Below are positions 8,024-15,608 of a stretch of DNA of 22,789 bases, one piece after another. Position 1 is the first letter of the stretch. The number at the start of each line of letters is the position of its first letter. A program made the position numbers and the translations under genes. The notes beneath the pieces are model-generated. The model was not told where the DNA came from and made no database searches. It was given only the letters and a program-made list of their open reading frames with translations. The stretch is from JBBQFD01 sp038321575 (lineage in GTDB: Bacteria > Bacillota_I > Bacilli_A > RF39 > UBA660): the NCBI GenBank assembly GCA_038321575.1, contig JBBQFD010000011.1, forward strand, positions 1 to 22,789, in the 5' to 3' direction.

Positions 8024-9025
8024 ATGAAAAAATCAAAGGAAATTATTGAAGCAGAAAGAATTGTTGAAGAACAAATTTTAACTTTGCCATCTTTTAATAA
8101 AGCTTTTTATTTAGAGAATATGAAGACATTAACATATGTAGCTGTTAATGCTAATTTTAAAAAAGAATGGAAAAATATGCCATTAGTTTTATGTACTAAC
8201 CATAATTTACACGGTAAAATTATTAATAATGGTAAATTAGTAAGAGAAATAGCCATGGATGATACATTAGCTTTTTATTCATTTGAAAACAATCGAATTT
8301 ATTATCTGAAAAATAATTTATTAACTAATATTATTGCTCATGAATTATGTCATGTTGCTTCAACTAATCCTAAAAAAAATGAAGAATTATCAGGTTATCA
8401 TACTGTTGGAAATAAGGGACAATGTAGTGGTTATGCTTTAAATGAAGGAGCAACTGAATGGTTAGTTCAAAGAGCATTATTTGATAATGATGATAATTCT
8501 AACTTTTATAAGCTTGAAGTTAGAATTGCAAGATTGTTATGTATGGCGGTTGGGCAAGATACTTTTTATAAAGCCTATTCTGAAGCTAATGCTGACATTC
8601 TTAATAAAAAATTAAAAAAACATCATGTTGATTTTTCACTTTATGATATTATCTGTCCAATGGATTATATACATGAAACAGATATTAATGGATTTGATAT
8701 TGGTCCAGATTTAGATCTTCCTGATGAAATTATCGAGAAAAAAATAAAAGAAGTCGAAAAATTTTTAAATAAAGCTTTTAATCGTATTCAACGAATGATT
8801 ATTGATGTATATTTTGCGATAGGTATTAAAGAAGCAACGGATGAACAAATTTTTGAGTTTGCTTATTTACTTATGACAAAAAATCCTCGAAATAATCAAT
8901 TTCATGAGCAATATGATTATTTATTAGAAAACAATAATGATGCAATTAATTATTTTCTTAATAAAATGTTAGCTCTTGATAAAACAAAAGGAAAAACTTT
9001 AAAAAAGATATTCAAACCGGAATAA
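8024..9025 (+). CDS. HExxH zinc-metallopeptidase-like protein of unknown role
   Basis: I do not recognise this 333-residue protein. What can be seen is a gluzincin-like pair of motifs: HELCH (H106, E107, H110) in IIAHELCHVAS, and NEGATEW with E141 and E145 placed 31-35 residues later, suitable for the third zinc ligand. There is no signal peptide and no clear membrane segment, so the product looks cytoplasmic. The C-terminal half (about 225-333) is charged and helical with no motif I know. GGGAG lies 6 nt before the ATG. The gene sits alone between parE and parC and ends in its own terminator. It could be a peptidase or a degenerate peptidase fold; substrate unknown. The metal-site reading is moderately sure, the function is not. 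Confidence 0.6.
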   Translation: MKKSKEIIEAERIVEEQILTLPSFNKAFYLENMKTLTYVAVNANFKKEWKNMPLVLCTNHNLHGKIINNGKLVREIAMDDTLAFYSFENNRIYYLKNNLLTNIIAHELCHVASTNPKKNEELSGYHTVGNKGQCSGYALNEGATEWLVQRALFDNDDNSNFYKLEVRIARLLCMAVGQDTFYKAYSEANADILNKKLKKHHVDFSLYDIICPMDYIHETDINGFDIGPDLDLPDEIIEKKIKEVEKFLNKAFNRIQRMIIDVYFAIGIKEATDEQIFEFAYLLMTKNPRNNQFHEQYDYLLENNNDAINYFLNKMLALDKTKGKTLKKIFKPE

Positions 9026-9047
9026 CTTTGCTTATTCCTCTTTTTTT
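9019..9047 (+). terminator. Terminator of the metallopeptidase-like gene
   Basis: GGAATAA (9019-9025) pairs with TTATTCC (9032-9038) around CTTTGC, followed by a TC and seven T. The stop codon TAA (9023-9025) is the top of the left arm. The loop also holds the likely -35 region of the parC promoter. Confidence 0.85.
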
Positions 9048-9055
9048 GTTATAAT
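9028..9055 (+). promoter_or_regulatory. Promoter of parC, nested in the preceding terminator
   Basis: The extended -10 is TG (9047-9048) plus TATAAT (9050-9055). A weak -35 (TTGCTT, 9028-9033, 16-nt spacer) falls in the loop and right arm of the upstream terminator. AAGGTGAT starts at 9061, 5 nt after the -10. Confidence 0.6.
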
Positions 9056-9071
9056 TATGGAAGGTGATAAT

Positions 9072-11594
9072 ATGCAAAATGTAATACAACGAATATATGA
9101 TTATTCATTGGAAGAAATAATGGGTGATCGTTTTGCGCGATACTCAAAAAGTATTATTCAAGATCGTGCTTTACCCGATGTTAGAGATGGATTAAAACCA
9201 GTCCAACGTCGAATTTTATTCACGATGTATAAAGACAAAAATACTTATGATAAAGCTTATCGTAAGAGTGCTAAAACCGTAGGTAATGTTATGGCTTCTT
9301 ATCATCCCCATGGGGATTCTAGTATTTATGAAGCTATGGTGCGTATGAGTCAATGGTGGAAACAAAGTACTATCTATGTTGATATGCATGGTAATAATGG
9401 ATCAATGGATGGTGATAGTCCAGCAGCGATGCGTTATACGGAAGCAAGACTTTCCAAAATAAGTAATGAATTATTAAAAGACTTAGATAAAGAAACTATT
9501 ATTTGGGCACCAAATTATGATGATACCGCTTTTGAACCAACAGTATTACCTGCTAAGTATCCTAATTTATTAGTAAATGGATCAAGCGGGATTAGTGCTG
9601 GTTATGCAACTAATATTCCGACTCATAATTTAGGTGAAATAATTGATGCAACAGTTAAACGCATTGATAGTCCTAATTGTTATTTAGATACCATTTTAGA
9701 TATTGTTAAAGGACCAGATTTTTCAACTGGCGGTATTGTTGAAGGTTTAAATGGAATTAAAGATGCTTATAAAACTGGTCGTGGTAAGATTATTATTCGT
9801 TCTAAAATAATATTCGATAAAGTCAAAGGTAAAGATCAGATGATTATTGATGAAATACCTTTTGAAGTTAATAAAGCAACCCTTGTAAAACGTATTGATG
9901 ATATTAGAATAGATAAGAAAATTGATGGGATATTAGAAGTTCGTGATGAATCAGATCGTGAAGGACTTAGAATTGCGATTGATTTAAAGAAGGATGCTAA
10001 TAAAGAATTAGTATTAAATTATTTACTTAAAAATACTGAATTACAAATAGCATATAACTTTAATATGGTAGCAATTGTTAACCGTCGTCCAATGACTTTA
10101 GGTATCCTGGAAATTATTGATGCTTTTATTGCTCATCAAAAAGAAGTAATTACTAAAAGAAGCGAATTTGATTTAGCTTTTGCTAGGGAACAATTACATA
10201 TTTTCGAAGGACTTATTAAAGCTTTATCAATTCTTGATGTGGTTATTGCGACCATTCGTGCTAGTAAAAATAAAGCGGAAGCTAAAGACAACTTAGTTAT
10301 TAAATATGATTTTAGTGAACGTCAAGCTGAAGCGATTGTTATGTTACAACTATATCGTTTAACTAATACCGATGTGGTTGAATTAACTGAAAAAACTAAG
10401 AATTTAAAATTAATTATTGCTTCATTAGAGTCAATCCTTGCTGATGAAGAAAAACTAAGAGGAGTTATGAAAGAAGAACTTCGTAATATTAAAAAAGAAT
10501 ATGCAACACCTCGTAAAACTGAAATTAAAGAACATATTACTGATATTAAAATTGATACAGAAGCGATGATTCCTAAGGAAGATGTCGTGGTAGTTGTGAC
10601 CAAAGATGGTTATGTAAAACGCGTATCTAACCGTAGTTATACGGCTAGTGAAAATGATGAAACAACTTTAAAAGATGGCGATTATGTAATTGGTCTTTAT
10701 AATATGAATACGATGGATACATTATTAGTATTTACTGATTTAGGTAATTACTTATACTTGCCAGTTTATGAATTACCAGATTTAAAATGGAAAGAAATTG
10801 GTAAACATATTAGTAATATAATTAAAATAAGTGAATATGAAATAATTATAACTTGTATTCCCGTATATAACTTTGATGATAGTGCTTATATCACAACATT
10901 CACTAAAGATGGAATGATTAAACGAAGTAATTTATCGGAATTTAGAGTACAACGTTATTCTAAACCAATGACAGGTATGAAATTAAAAGAAAAAGATCGT
11001 TTAATTGGGGCCATATTAAGTAGTAATAAAGAAGTCTTTATAAGTACTTATAATGGTTATGGTTTATGGTTTGATATTGATGATGTTCCCATAACTGGTG
11101 TTAAAGCTGGTGGTGTTAAAGCAATTTCACTTAAAAATGACAGAGTTATTGATGGACATATATTTAGTAGTGATATGGAATATTTAACAGTCATAACCAC
11201 TAAGAATACGGCTAAGCGAATTAAACTAACAGAGTTTGATAAAGCCCAAAGAGCACGTCGTGGTTTACAAATTGTTAGAGAAGTTAAAACTAATCCATAT
11301 TCCATTCTTAGAACTTTTATCACTAATGGTAAATCGGTTTTAGGACTTAAAACTAAAGAAGAAATTATTAATACTAAAATCACTGAATTCCCAATTGTTG
11401 ATCGTTATTCAACCGGTAGTGTGATATCGAAACATAATCTAATAGATGCGTTTATTAGCCTTGAGATATTAAGTAAAACAGATATAATATATGAAGAGGT
11501 AATTACTATACCAAAAGAAGAAGTCTCACTAAAAGAAATTGATGAGCGAATTATGACAATTGATGATTTCTTAGATGATTTTGAAAAGAAATAG
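9072..11594 (+). CDS. parC: DNA topoisomerase IV subunit A
   Basis: ParC is the DNA-cleaving subunit of topoisomerase IV. Counted from ATG 9072 it has 840 residues. The opening RALPDVRDGLKPVQRRIL leads into the winged-helix domain. The active-site tyrosine is Y122 in AAMRYTEARLS. The quinolone-determining region reads HPHGDSSIYEAMVRMSQ with S83 and E87 in the unmutated state. After the coiled coil, the C-terminal third (from about 500) shows beta-pinwheel repeats. The YHPHGDSSIYEAMVRMSQ and MHGNNGSMDGD stretches favour ParC over GyrA. An in-frame ATG at 9057 is rejected: it lies before the expected transcription start and ahead of AAGGTGAT at 9061-9068. Confidence 0.93.
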   Translation: MQNVIQRIYDYSLEEIMGDRFARYSKSIIQDRALPDVRDGLKPVQRRILFTMYKDKNTYDKAYRKSAKTVGNVMASYHPHGDSSIYEAMVRMSQWWKQSTIYVDMHGNNGSMDGDSPAAMRYTEARLSKISNELLKDLDKETIIWAPNYDDTAFEPTVLPAKYPNLLVNGSSGISAGYATNIPTHNLGEIIDATVKRIDSPNCYLDTILDIVKGPDFSTGGIVEGLNGIKDAYKTGRGKIIIRSKIIFDKVKGKDQMIIDEIPFEVNKATLVKRIDDIRIDKKIDGILEVRDESDREGLRIAIDLKKDANKELVLNYLLKNTELQIAYNFNMVAIVNRRPMTLGILEIIDAFIAHQKEVITKRSEFDLAFAREQLHIFEGLIKALSILDVVIATIRASKNKAEAKDNLVIKYDFSERQAEAIVMLQLYRLTNTDVVELTEKTKNLKLIIASLESILADEEKLRGVMKEELRNIKKEYATPRKTEIKEHITDIKIDTEAMIPKEDVVVVVTKDGYVKRVSNRSYTASENDETTLKDGDYVIGLYNMNTMDTLLVFTDLGNYLYLPVYELPDLKWKEIGKHISNIIKISEYEIIITCIPVYNFDDSAYITTFTKDGMIKRSNLSEFRVQRYSKPMTGMKLKEKDRLIGAILSSNKEVFISTYNGYGLWFDIDDVPITGVKAGGVKAISLKNDRVIDGHIFSSDMEYLTVITTKNTAKRIKLTEFDKAQRARRGLQIVREVKTNPYSILRTFITNGKSVLGLKTKEEIINTKITEFPIVDRYSTGSVISKHNLIDAFISLEILSKTDIIYEEVITIPKEEVSLKEIDERIMTIDDFLDDFEKK

Positions 11595-11605
11595 GAGGAA
11601 ATAAT

Positions 11606-12145
11606 ATGAATAAAGTCGAAGCTTTCTTAGAAAAATTCCCCAATGTGGAAACAGAAAGATTACAGTTAAATAAATATACTATTGATGTCGTTAATGACAT
11701 GTATGAAATATTTTCTAATGATGAAGTAACTAAATACTTACGTAAATTTACTTCTTTAGATGATGCTGAAAAGGTTGTTATCTATAAGATTGAAAATGCA
11801 GTTACGACCACCAAAAGAGAATGGGTAATAAGTAGAAAAGAAGATAACAAAGTTATTGGTACTTTCTCACTTAAATTCGATTTAGAAAACAATTCAGTTA
11901 AAATTGGTTATGTTTTAGGATTTGATTATTGGCATAATGGTTATGCATTTGAAATATGTAATTATATGATTGCATTATGTTTTAATGAATTAGATGTTAA
12001 AAATGTTTATGCAGATACTGTGTCAACAAATGAACCATCAATTAAATTATTAATTAAATTAGGATTCCAATATCTTAATACCCAAAAAGGTAAACGTAGT
12101 TTTAATTACTATGCTATTTCACAAGAAGATTATTTAAACAAATAA
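11606..12145 (+). CDS. GNAT-family N-acetyltransferase (RimJ/RimL type)
   Basis: This 179-residue protein has the layout of RimJ/RimL-like acetyltransferases, which move an acetyl group from acetyl-CoA to an amino group on proteins or small molecules. ETERLQLNKYT near the N-terminus is the usual opening. The acetyl-CoA loop is in the segment IGYVLGFDYWHNGYAFE, where the usual R/Q-x-x-G-x-G/A is reduced to HNGYA. NEPSIKLLIKLGF is the conserved C-terminal helix-strand. It follows parC by 11 nt, with AGGAGG (11593-11598) overlapping the parC stop, so the two are probably co-transcribed. Its substrate cannot be told; a ribosomal protein alanine acetyltransferase is one possibility. Confidence 0.85.
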   Translation: MNKVEAFLEKFPNVETERLQLNKYTIDVVNDMYEIFSNDEVTKYLRKFTSLDDAEKVVIYKIENAVTTTKREWVISRKEDNKVIGTFSLKFDLENNSVKIGYVLGFDYWHNGYAFEICNYMIALCFNELDVKNVYADTVSTNEPSIKLLIKLGFQYLNTQKGKRSFNYYAISQEDYLNK

Positions 12146-12152
12146 TCTTTTT
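12126..12152 (+). terminator. Terminator after the acetyltransferase
   Basis: AAGATTATT (12126-12134) pairs with AATAATCTT (12141-12149), and a T-rich stretch follows. The stop codon TAA (12143-12145) lies inside the right arm. Confidence 0.8.
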
Positions 12153-12160
12153 TCTTTTTA

Positions 12161-12169
12161 TGATATAAT
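12161..12169 (+). promoter_or_regulatory. Extended -10 promoter element of rsmD
   Basis: TG (12161-12162) plus TATAAT (12164-12169). No convincing -35 is seen in the T-rich stretch upstream. GGTGA of the ribosome site begins at 12176, 6 nt after the -10. Confidence 0.55.
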
Positions 12170-12184
12170 GTTAATGGTGATTTT

Positions 12185-12730
12185 ATGAGAGTAATAAGTG
12201 GAAAATATAAAGGTCGAAAAATTGAAGGCTATAATCTTAATGGTACTAGACCAACAATGGATCGTGTTAAAGAATCTTTATTTGGAATGATTCAATTAAA
12301 TATTAAAAATAGCACATGCCTTGATTTATTTGCAGGTAGTGGGGCTTTAGGTATTGAAGCACTAAGTAATGGTGCTAAAGCGTGTTACTTTGTCGATACT
12401 AATAAAGAAGTAATGACGATTTTAGAAAAGAATATTACTAATATGGAAATTAAAGATGAATATTATTTACTTAAAAGTGATTTTCAAGCTGCTCTTCAAA
12501 AAAGTAGTGAACAAAAAATTAAATATGATATTATTTTCTTAGATCCACCATATCAACAAAATATGATTAATGTTTGTTTGAAATTAATTCATACTTATGA
12601 TTTATTAAATACCGATGGTATTATTGTATGTGAGTATGAAGAAGAATTAATTAAGAATCCTAACTATGAAGTTACTAAAGAACGAAGTTATGGATCAAAG
12701 AATATTAAAATCTTAAAAAGATCACAATAG
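12185..12730 (+). CDS. rsmD: 16S rRNA (guanine-966-N2)-methyltransferase RsmD
   Basis: RsmD methylates G966 (E. coli numbering) of 16S rRNA using S-adenosylmethionine. The 181-residue length is typical. The N-terminus MRVISGKYKGRKIEG and RPTMDRVKESLFGMI are family-specific. The SAM-binding motif is LDLFAGSGALGIEALSNGA, and the catalytic motif DPPY is at 120-123. GGTGAT precedes the ATG. In Firmicutes rsmD is often followed by coaD; here it is followed by a terminator and the peptide-export locus. Confidence 0.94.
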   Translation: MRVISGKYKGRKIEGYNLNGTRPTMDRVKESLFGMIQLNIKNSTCLDLFAGSGALGIEALSNGAKACYFVDTNKEVMTILEKNITNMEIKDEYYLLKSDFQAALQKSSEQKIKYDIIFLDPPYQQNMINVCLKLIHTYDLLNTDGIIVCEYEEELIKNPNYEVTKERSYGSKNIKILKRSQ

Positions 12731-12742
12731 TGGTCTTTTTTT
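12718..12742 (+). terminator. Terminator of rsmD, overlapping its stop codon
   Basis: AAGATCAC (12718-12725) pairs with GTGGTCTT (12730-12737, one G-U pair) around AATA, then a run of T. The rsmD TAG is at 12728-12730. Confidence 0.8.
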
Positions 12743-12747
12743 AAAGG

Positions 12748-12777
12748 TTAAAATAAGCCCTCCTCGTATGTTATAAG
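12748..12777 (+). promoter_or_regulatory. Candidate promoter of the peptide-export operon
   Basis: TTAAAA (12748-12753, weak -35), 18 nt, TATAAG (12772-12777) with extended TG at 12769-12770. The -10 lies in the loop of the CCTCCTC/GAGGAGG dyad. Confidence 0.5.
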
Positions 12778-12785
12778 TGAGGAGG
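12759..12785 (+). promoter_or_regulatory. Dyad that includes the ABC transporter's Shine-Dalgarno
   Basis: CCTCCTC (12759-12765) is perfectly complementary to GAGGAGG (12779-12785), separated by 13 nt; two wobble pairs can extend it inward. The right arm is the transporter's ribosome site (GGAGGTGAT) and the loop holds its -10. In a read-through RNA it would hide the ribosome site; as DNA it could be an operator. Confidence 0.6.
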
Positions 12786-12792
12786 TGATAAA

Positions 12793-14871
12793 TTGTCAAG
12801 GAAGTATCCATTCGTTAAACAAGAGGCCTTAAAAGACTGTGGGGCAGCATGTTTATCAATGATTATTAAATACCATAAAGGTTATGTTGATTTAGAAACG
12901 CTAAGAGATATAACTAAGACCAATCGTAATGGTGCTAATGCATATAATTTAATTGAAGCGGCTATGGAACTTGGTTTTGAAGCAAGAGGAGTAAGACTAA
13001 GTAATATAGAAAGTGAAGAGTTAATTGTACCTTGCATAGCTCATGTAACGATTGATCAGACATATAAACATTATGTGGTTATTTATAAAATTGATTTAAA
13101 GAAAAGAACAGTAATTATAGCTGATCCTTCTAGGGAAATTAAAACAATATCAATTGATGACTTTAATAAAATTTGGAATAATGTAATATTAATTTTATAC
13201 CCCATTAAAAATCTCCCTATCAATAAAGAACATTCAATTATTAAATTTACATTAGATCTTTTATTAATGCATAAAAAGATATTGATTAATCTTTTATTAC
13301 TATCACTGTTTATAACCGGATTTACGGTAGCATCATCATTTTTCTTACAATGGATTTTAGGATCAATTGGAATAATCGATGCTAAGATGCACATTATGTG
13401 GACATTTACTATTTTTAGTATCATTTATTTACTTAAAATAATAAGTGACTTTATGCGGAATAAACTATTGATTTATATTAATCAAAAAATTGATTATATC
13501 TTAACTATGGATACTTTTAAAAACATTATGTCACTTCCTTATAATTATTATCGTAATCGTACTACCGGTGAGATATTAGCTAGAATTAATGACTTAGGAA
13601 TCGTTAGAAATGTCATTAGCAAATTATCACTAACCATCTTCATTGATACCATTGTTATATTAGTAGCTTTAATATTTCTTTATCTAATTAATAGCACTTT
13701 ATTTGTTTTAGCAGGATTGATTTTTATATTATATGTATTAATACTTTATATCTTTAAGAATAGTTTTAATAAATATATAAATCGTATTCAAGAGAAAAAA
13801 GCTATTGTTAGTTCATATTTAGTTGAATCAATAAATGGTTTTGAAACTATTAAAGGATTAAATATTGCGGATATTTTTATTAAGAAATTTAAACAAAAAT
13901 ATACAAGTTTATTAAATGAAGTATTTAAGTTAGATAATCTTTATAATTATCAATATTTATTTAAAGAAATAATTGGGAATATGGGATTTATTATCATCAT
14001 TACTGTGGGAACCCTCCTCGTAATCGATAATAAAATGTCAATTGGCGCTTTATTAACATTTAATGCGTTATTAAGTTACTTTTTGAGTCCCATTCGCAGT
14101 TTAATTGACCTAGATATGGACCTCAAAGAATCAGAGAATGCTTTAAGACGAATCTTAGATTTAAATATTAAAAAGATTGATACTGGAATTATTGATCAAA
14201 GAATAAGTGGTGCCATTAAAATCAATAATCTTAATTATAGTTATGATAATATTAATAATCTATTAAATAATATTAATTTTAATATTAAACAAGGTGAAAA
14301 AGTTATTATAACAGGTAGTAGTGGTAGTGGGAAAAGTACGATCTTTAAATTACTAATGAAATATTATAAAGTAAATCGCAATATGATTGAAATTGATGCC
14401 ATAGATATTAATGATTATAATGATAATAGTATTAATCAAGCTATTACTTGTATTGCACAAAATGAAATTTTATTTACAGATACCCTTATTAATAATATTA
14501 AACTTAATCGTGAAGTATCAAATAATAAGTTTTTAGAAATTACTAAAATATGTCATCTTAAAAGCATCATCAAAGATAATTCCCTTGGCTATAATCTTTT
14601 AATTGAAGAAAATGGTTTTAACATCTCAGGAGGCGAGGGTGAAAGAATTATTTTAGCAAGAAGTTTAATCAAAGATTCAGCAATCATATTGATTGATGAA
14701 GGATTAAGCCAAGTTGATACTAATTTAGAAAGACAGATTCTAAAAGACTTATTTAAATATTATAAACAAAAAACCATTATTATGATATCGCATCGGATTG
14801 ACAACATTGACTTGTTTAATCATTTAATTGAGATTGAACAAGGTAGTTTAAAGAAAGATGTGATGATATGA
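12793..14871 (+). CDS. Peptidase-containing ABC transporter for double-glycine peptides
   Basis: This is a bacteriocin-type exporter that cuts a GG leader and pumps out the mature peptide. The 692 residues hold an N-terminal C39 peptidase with triad C16 (in KDCGAACL), H93 and D111 and oxyanion residue Q10. A six-helix membrane domain follows (about 150-440). The ATPase domain has Walker A K514 (TGSSGSGKST), signature ISGGEGER (611-618), Walker B D635/E636 and H667. This is the ComA/LagD/PCAT1 layout. The start is a TTG after a very strong GGAGGTGAT site; no ATG fits upstream. The gene ends TGA TAA and overlaps the next gene by 4 nt. Two downstream peptides carry matching leaders and are the likely substrates. 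Confidence 0.95.
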   Translation: MSRKYPFVKQEALKDCGAACLSMIIKYHKGYVDLETLRDITKTNRNGANAYNLIEAAMELGFEARGVRLSNIESEELIVPCIAHVTIDQTYKHYVVIYKIDLKKRTVIIADPSREIKTISIDDFNKIWNNVILILYPIKNLPINKEHSIIKFTLDLLLMHKKILINLLLLSLFITGFTVASSFFLQWILGSIGIIDAKMHIMWTFTIFSIIYLLKIISDFMRNKLLIYINQKIDYILTMDTFKNIMSLPYNYYRNRTTGEILARINDLGIVRNVISKLSLTIFIDTIVILVALIFLYLINSTLFVLAGLIFILYVLILYIFKNSFNKYINRIQEKKAIVSSYLVESINGFETIKGLNIADIFIKKFKQKYTSLLNEVFKLDNLYNYQYLFKEIIGNMGFIIIITVGTLLVIDNKMSIGALLTFNALLSYFLSPIRSLIDLDMDLKESENALRRILDLNIKKIDTGIIDQRISGAIKINNLNYSYDNINNLLNNINFNIKQGEKVIITGSSGSGKSTIFKLLMKYYKVNRNMIEIDAIDINDYNDNSINQAITCIAQNEILFTDTLINNIKLNREVSNNKFLEITKICHLKSIIKDNSLGYNLLIEENGFNISGGEGERIILARSLIKDSAIILIDEGLSQVDTNLERQILKDLFKYYKQKTIIMISHRIDNIDLFNHLIEIEQGSLKKDVMI

Positions 14872-15308
14872 TAAACAATCATCAACATGAGTCTTTAGTA
14901 ACTATTTACTCATGGATCATAATTTTAACAATTATAGTAACATCTTTTTTATTAATCGGTAATAATTATAAATATAATAAATATATGATTACGGAAGGTA
15001 TAGTAATAAACCAAGATAATAATTTTTATGTAAAAACATATATTAAAAAAGATTTTATCAATAATATATTTGATAAATTATTAATCATAAATAATAAGCA
15101 TACGCACTTTAAAATAATCAACATTGGTAATGAGTATTTACTTGATAAACAAAATTTATATGTTGAAGTAATATTGAAGATTAATTTAAATAATAACTTA
15201 TTAATTCAAAATAATCTTATAAATCTAAAATGGTTATTAGGAAAAACAACATTCATTAATGAAGTAATAAAAAATACACAGAAAGGATTGATACAATGGA
15301 ACAATTAG
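14868..15308 (+). CDS. Single-helix membrane protein, putative export accessory
   Basis: No family recognised for this 146-residue protein. It has a short polar N-terminus, one transmembrane helix at about residues 12-32 (IYSWIIILTIIVTSFLLIG), and a C-terminal domain rich in Asn, Ile and Lys with alternating hydrophobic residues, probably outside the membrane. Start and stop overlap as ATGA with the exporter, so it is translated with it. Position and topology resemble the accessory (HlyD/LcnD-like) proteins of bacteriocin exporters, but it is far shorter than those (about 450 residues) and no coiled-coil hairpin is seen. A role in immunity is an alternative. Confidence 0.6.
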   Translation: MINNHQHESLVTIYSWIIILTIIVTSFLLIGNNYKYNKYMITEGIVINQDNNFYVKTYIKKDFINNIFDKLLIINNKHTHFKIINIGNEYLLDKQNLYVEVILKINLNNNLLIQNNLINLKWLLGKTTFINEVIKNTQKGLIQWNN

Positions 15309-15436
15309 ATAAACAAGCATTACTTAAAATAACCGCTGGTGGTTTTAGTTTCGGCGCTATCTTAGCAATTGGTGGCATCGTAACCTTTTTAATCGGGTTA
15401 GTTGATGGCTATATCCGCCCATTGCGTTGTAGGTAA
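15296..15436 (+). CDS. Bacteriocin-like precursor peptide 1 (double-glycine leader)
   Basis: This 46-residue gene begins 13 nt inside the previous gene, with AAAGGA as ribosome site. The leader MEQLDKQALLKITAGG (16 residues) ends in GG with Leu at -7, as C39 exporters require. The predicted core of 30 residues starts FSFGAILAIGG, is very hydrophobic and Gly-rich, and ends basic as IRPLRCR with a single Cys (C45). This suits a pore-forming class II bacteriocin, possibly one partner of a two-peptide pair (small-residue spacing G20-xxx-A24). A second GG at 26-27 is in the core and is less likely to be the cut site. Confidence 0.8.
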   Translation: MEQLDKQALLKITAGGFSFGAILAIGGIVTFLIGLVDGYIRPLRCR

Positions 15437-15440
15437 CAAT

Positions 15441-15608
15441 ATGGAATATTTACAAAAAGCTGAATTAATAACTATTCAAGGTGGGCTAAATATGACCGGA
15501 ACGATGATTAATTCATTTATTCGTGGGATTAGCGTATTTCTTGATTTAGGACGTAGTCTTGGCACATCAATAAGACGCCTTGGAGCAAATAAAATATGCT
15601 CCTTATAA
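15441..15608 (+). CDS. Bacteriocin-like precursor peptide 2 (double-glycine leader)
   Basis: This 55-residue gene starts 4 nt after peptide 1, with AGGTAA as a weak ribosome site overlapping the previous stop. The leader MEYLQKAELITIQGG matches the GG consensus closely: Leu -12, Glu -8, Leu -7, Ile -4, Gly -2, Gly -1. The 40-residue core is amphipathic and cationic, with a GxxxG motif (G37, G41) and a single Cys (C53) near the C-terminus. A longer reading from 15402 was rejected because it covers the peptide 1 gene and lacks a leader at its start. It is probably an antimicrobial peptide or partner of peptide 1; a signalling peptide is possible but no kinase-regulator pair is nearby. Confidence 0.8.
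   Translation: MEYLQKAELITIQGGLNMTGTMINSFIRGISVFLDLGRSLGTSIRRLGANKICSL

Noticed and set aside
9057..9071. ATG at 9057 as parC start
   Set aside because: It lies before the expected transcription start and contains the AAGGTGAT site of the better ATG at 9072.
10322..11383. Minus-strand frames within parC
   Set aside because: Shadows of a strong conserved gene; no ribosome sites or similarity.
14869..14874. TGA read as Trp (Mycoplasma code)
   Set aside because: The exporter's TGA is followed at once by TAA, so it is not decisive alone, but all Trp codons seen are TGG and no gene has internal TGA, so code 11 fits.
15402..15440. Longer form of peptide 2 from a TTG at 15402
   Set aside because: It overlaps peptide 1 and would bury the GG leader; ATG 15441 gives a leader with consensus spacing.
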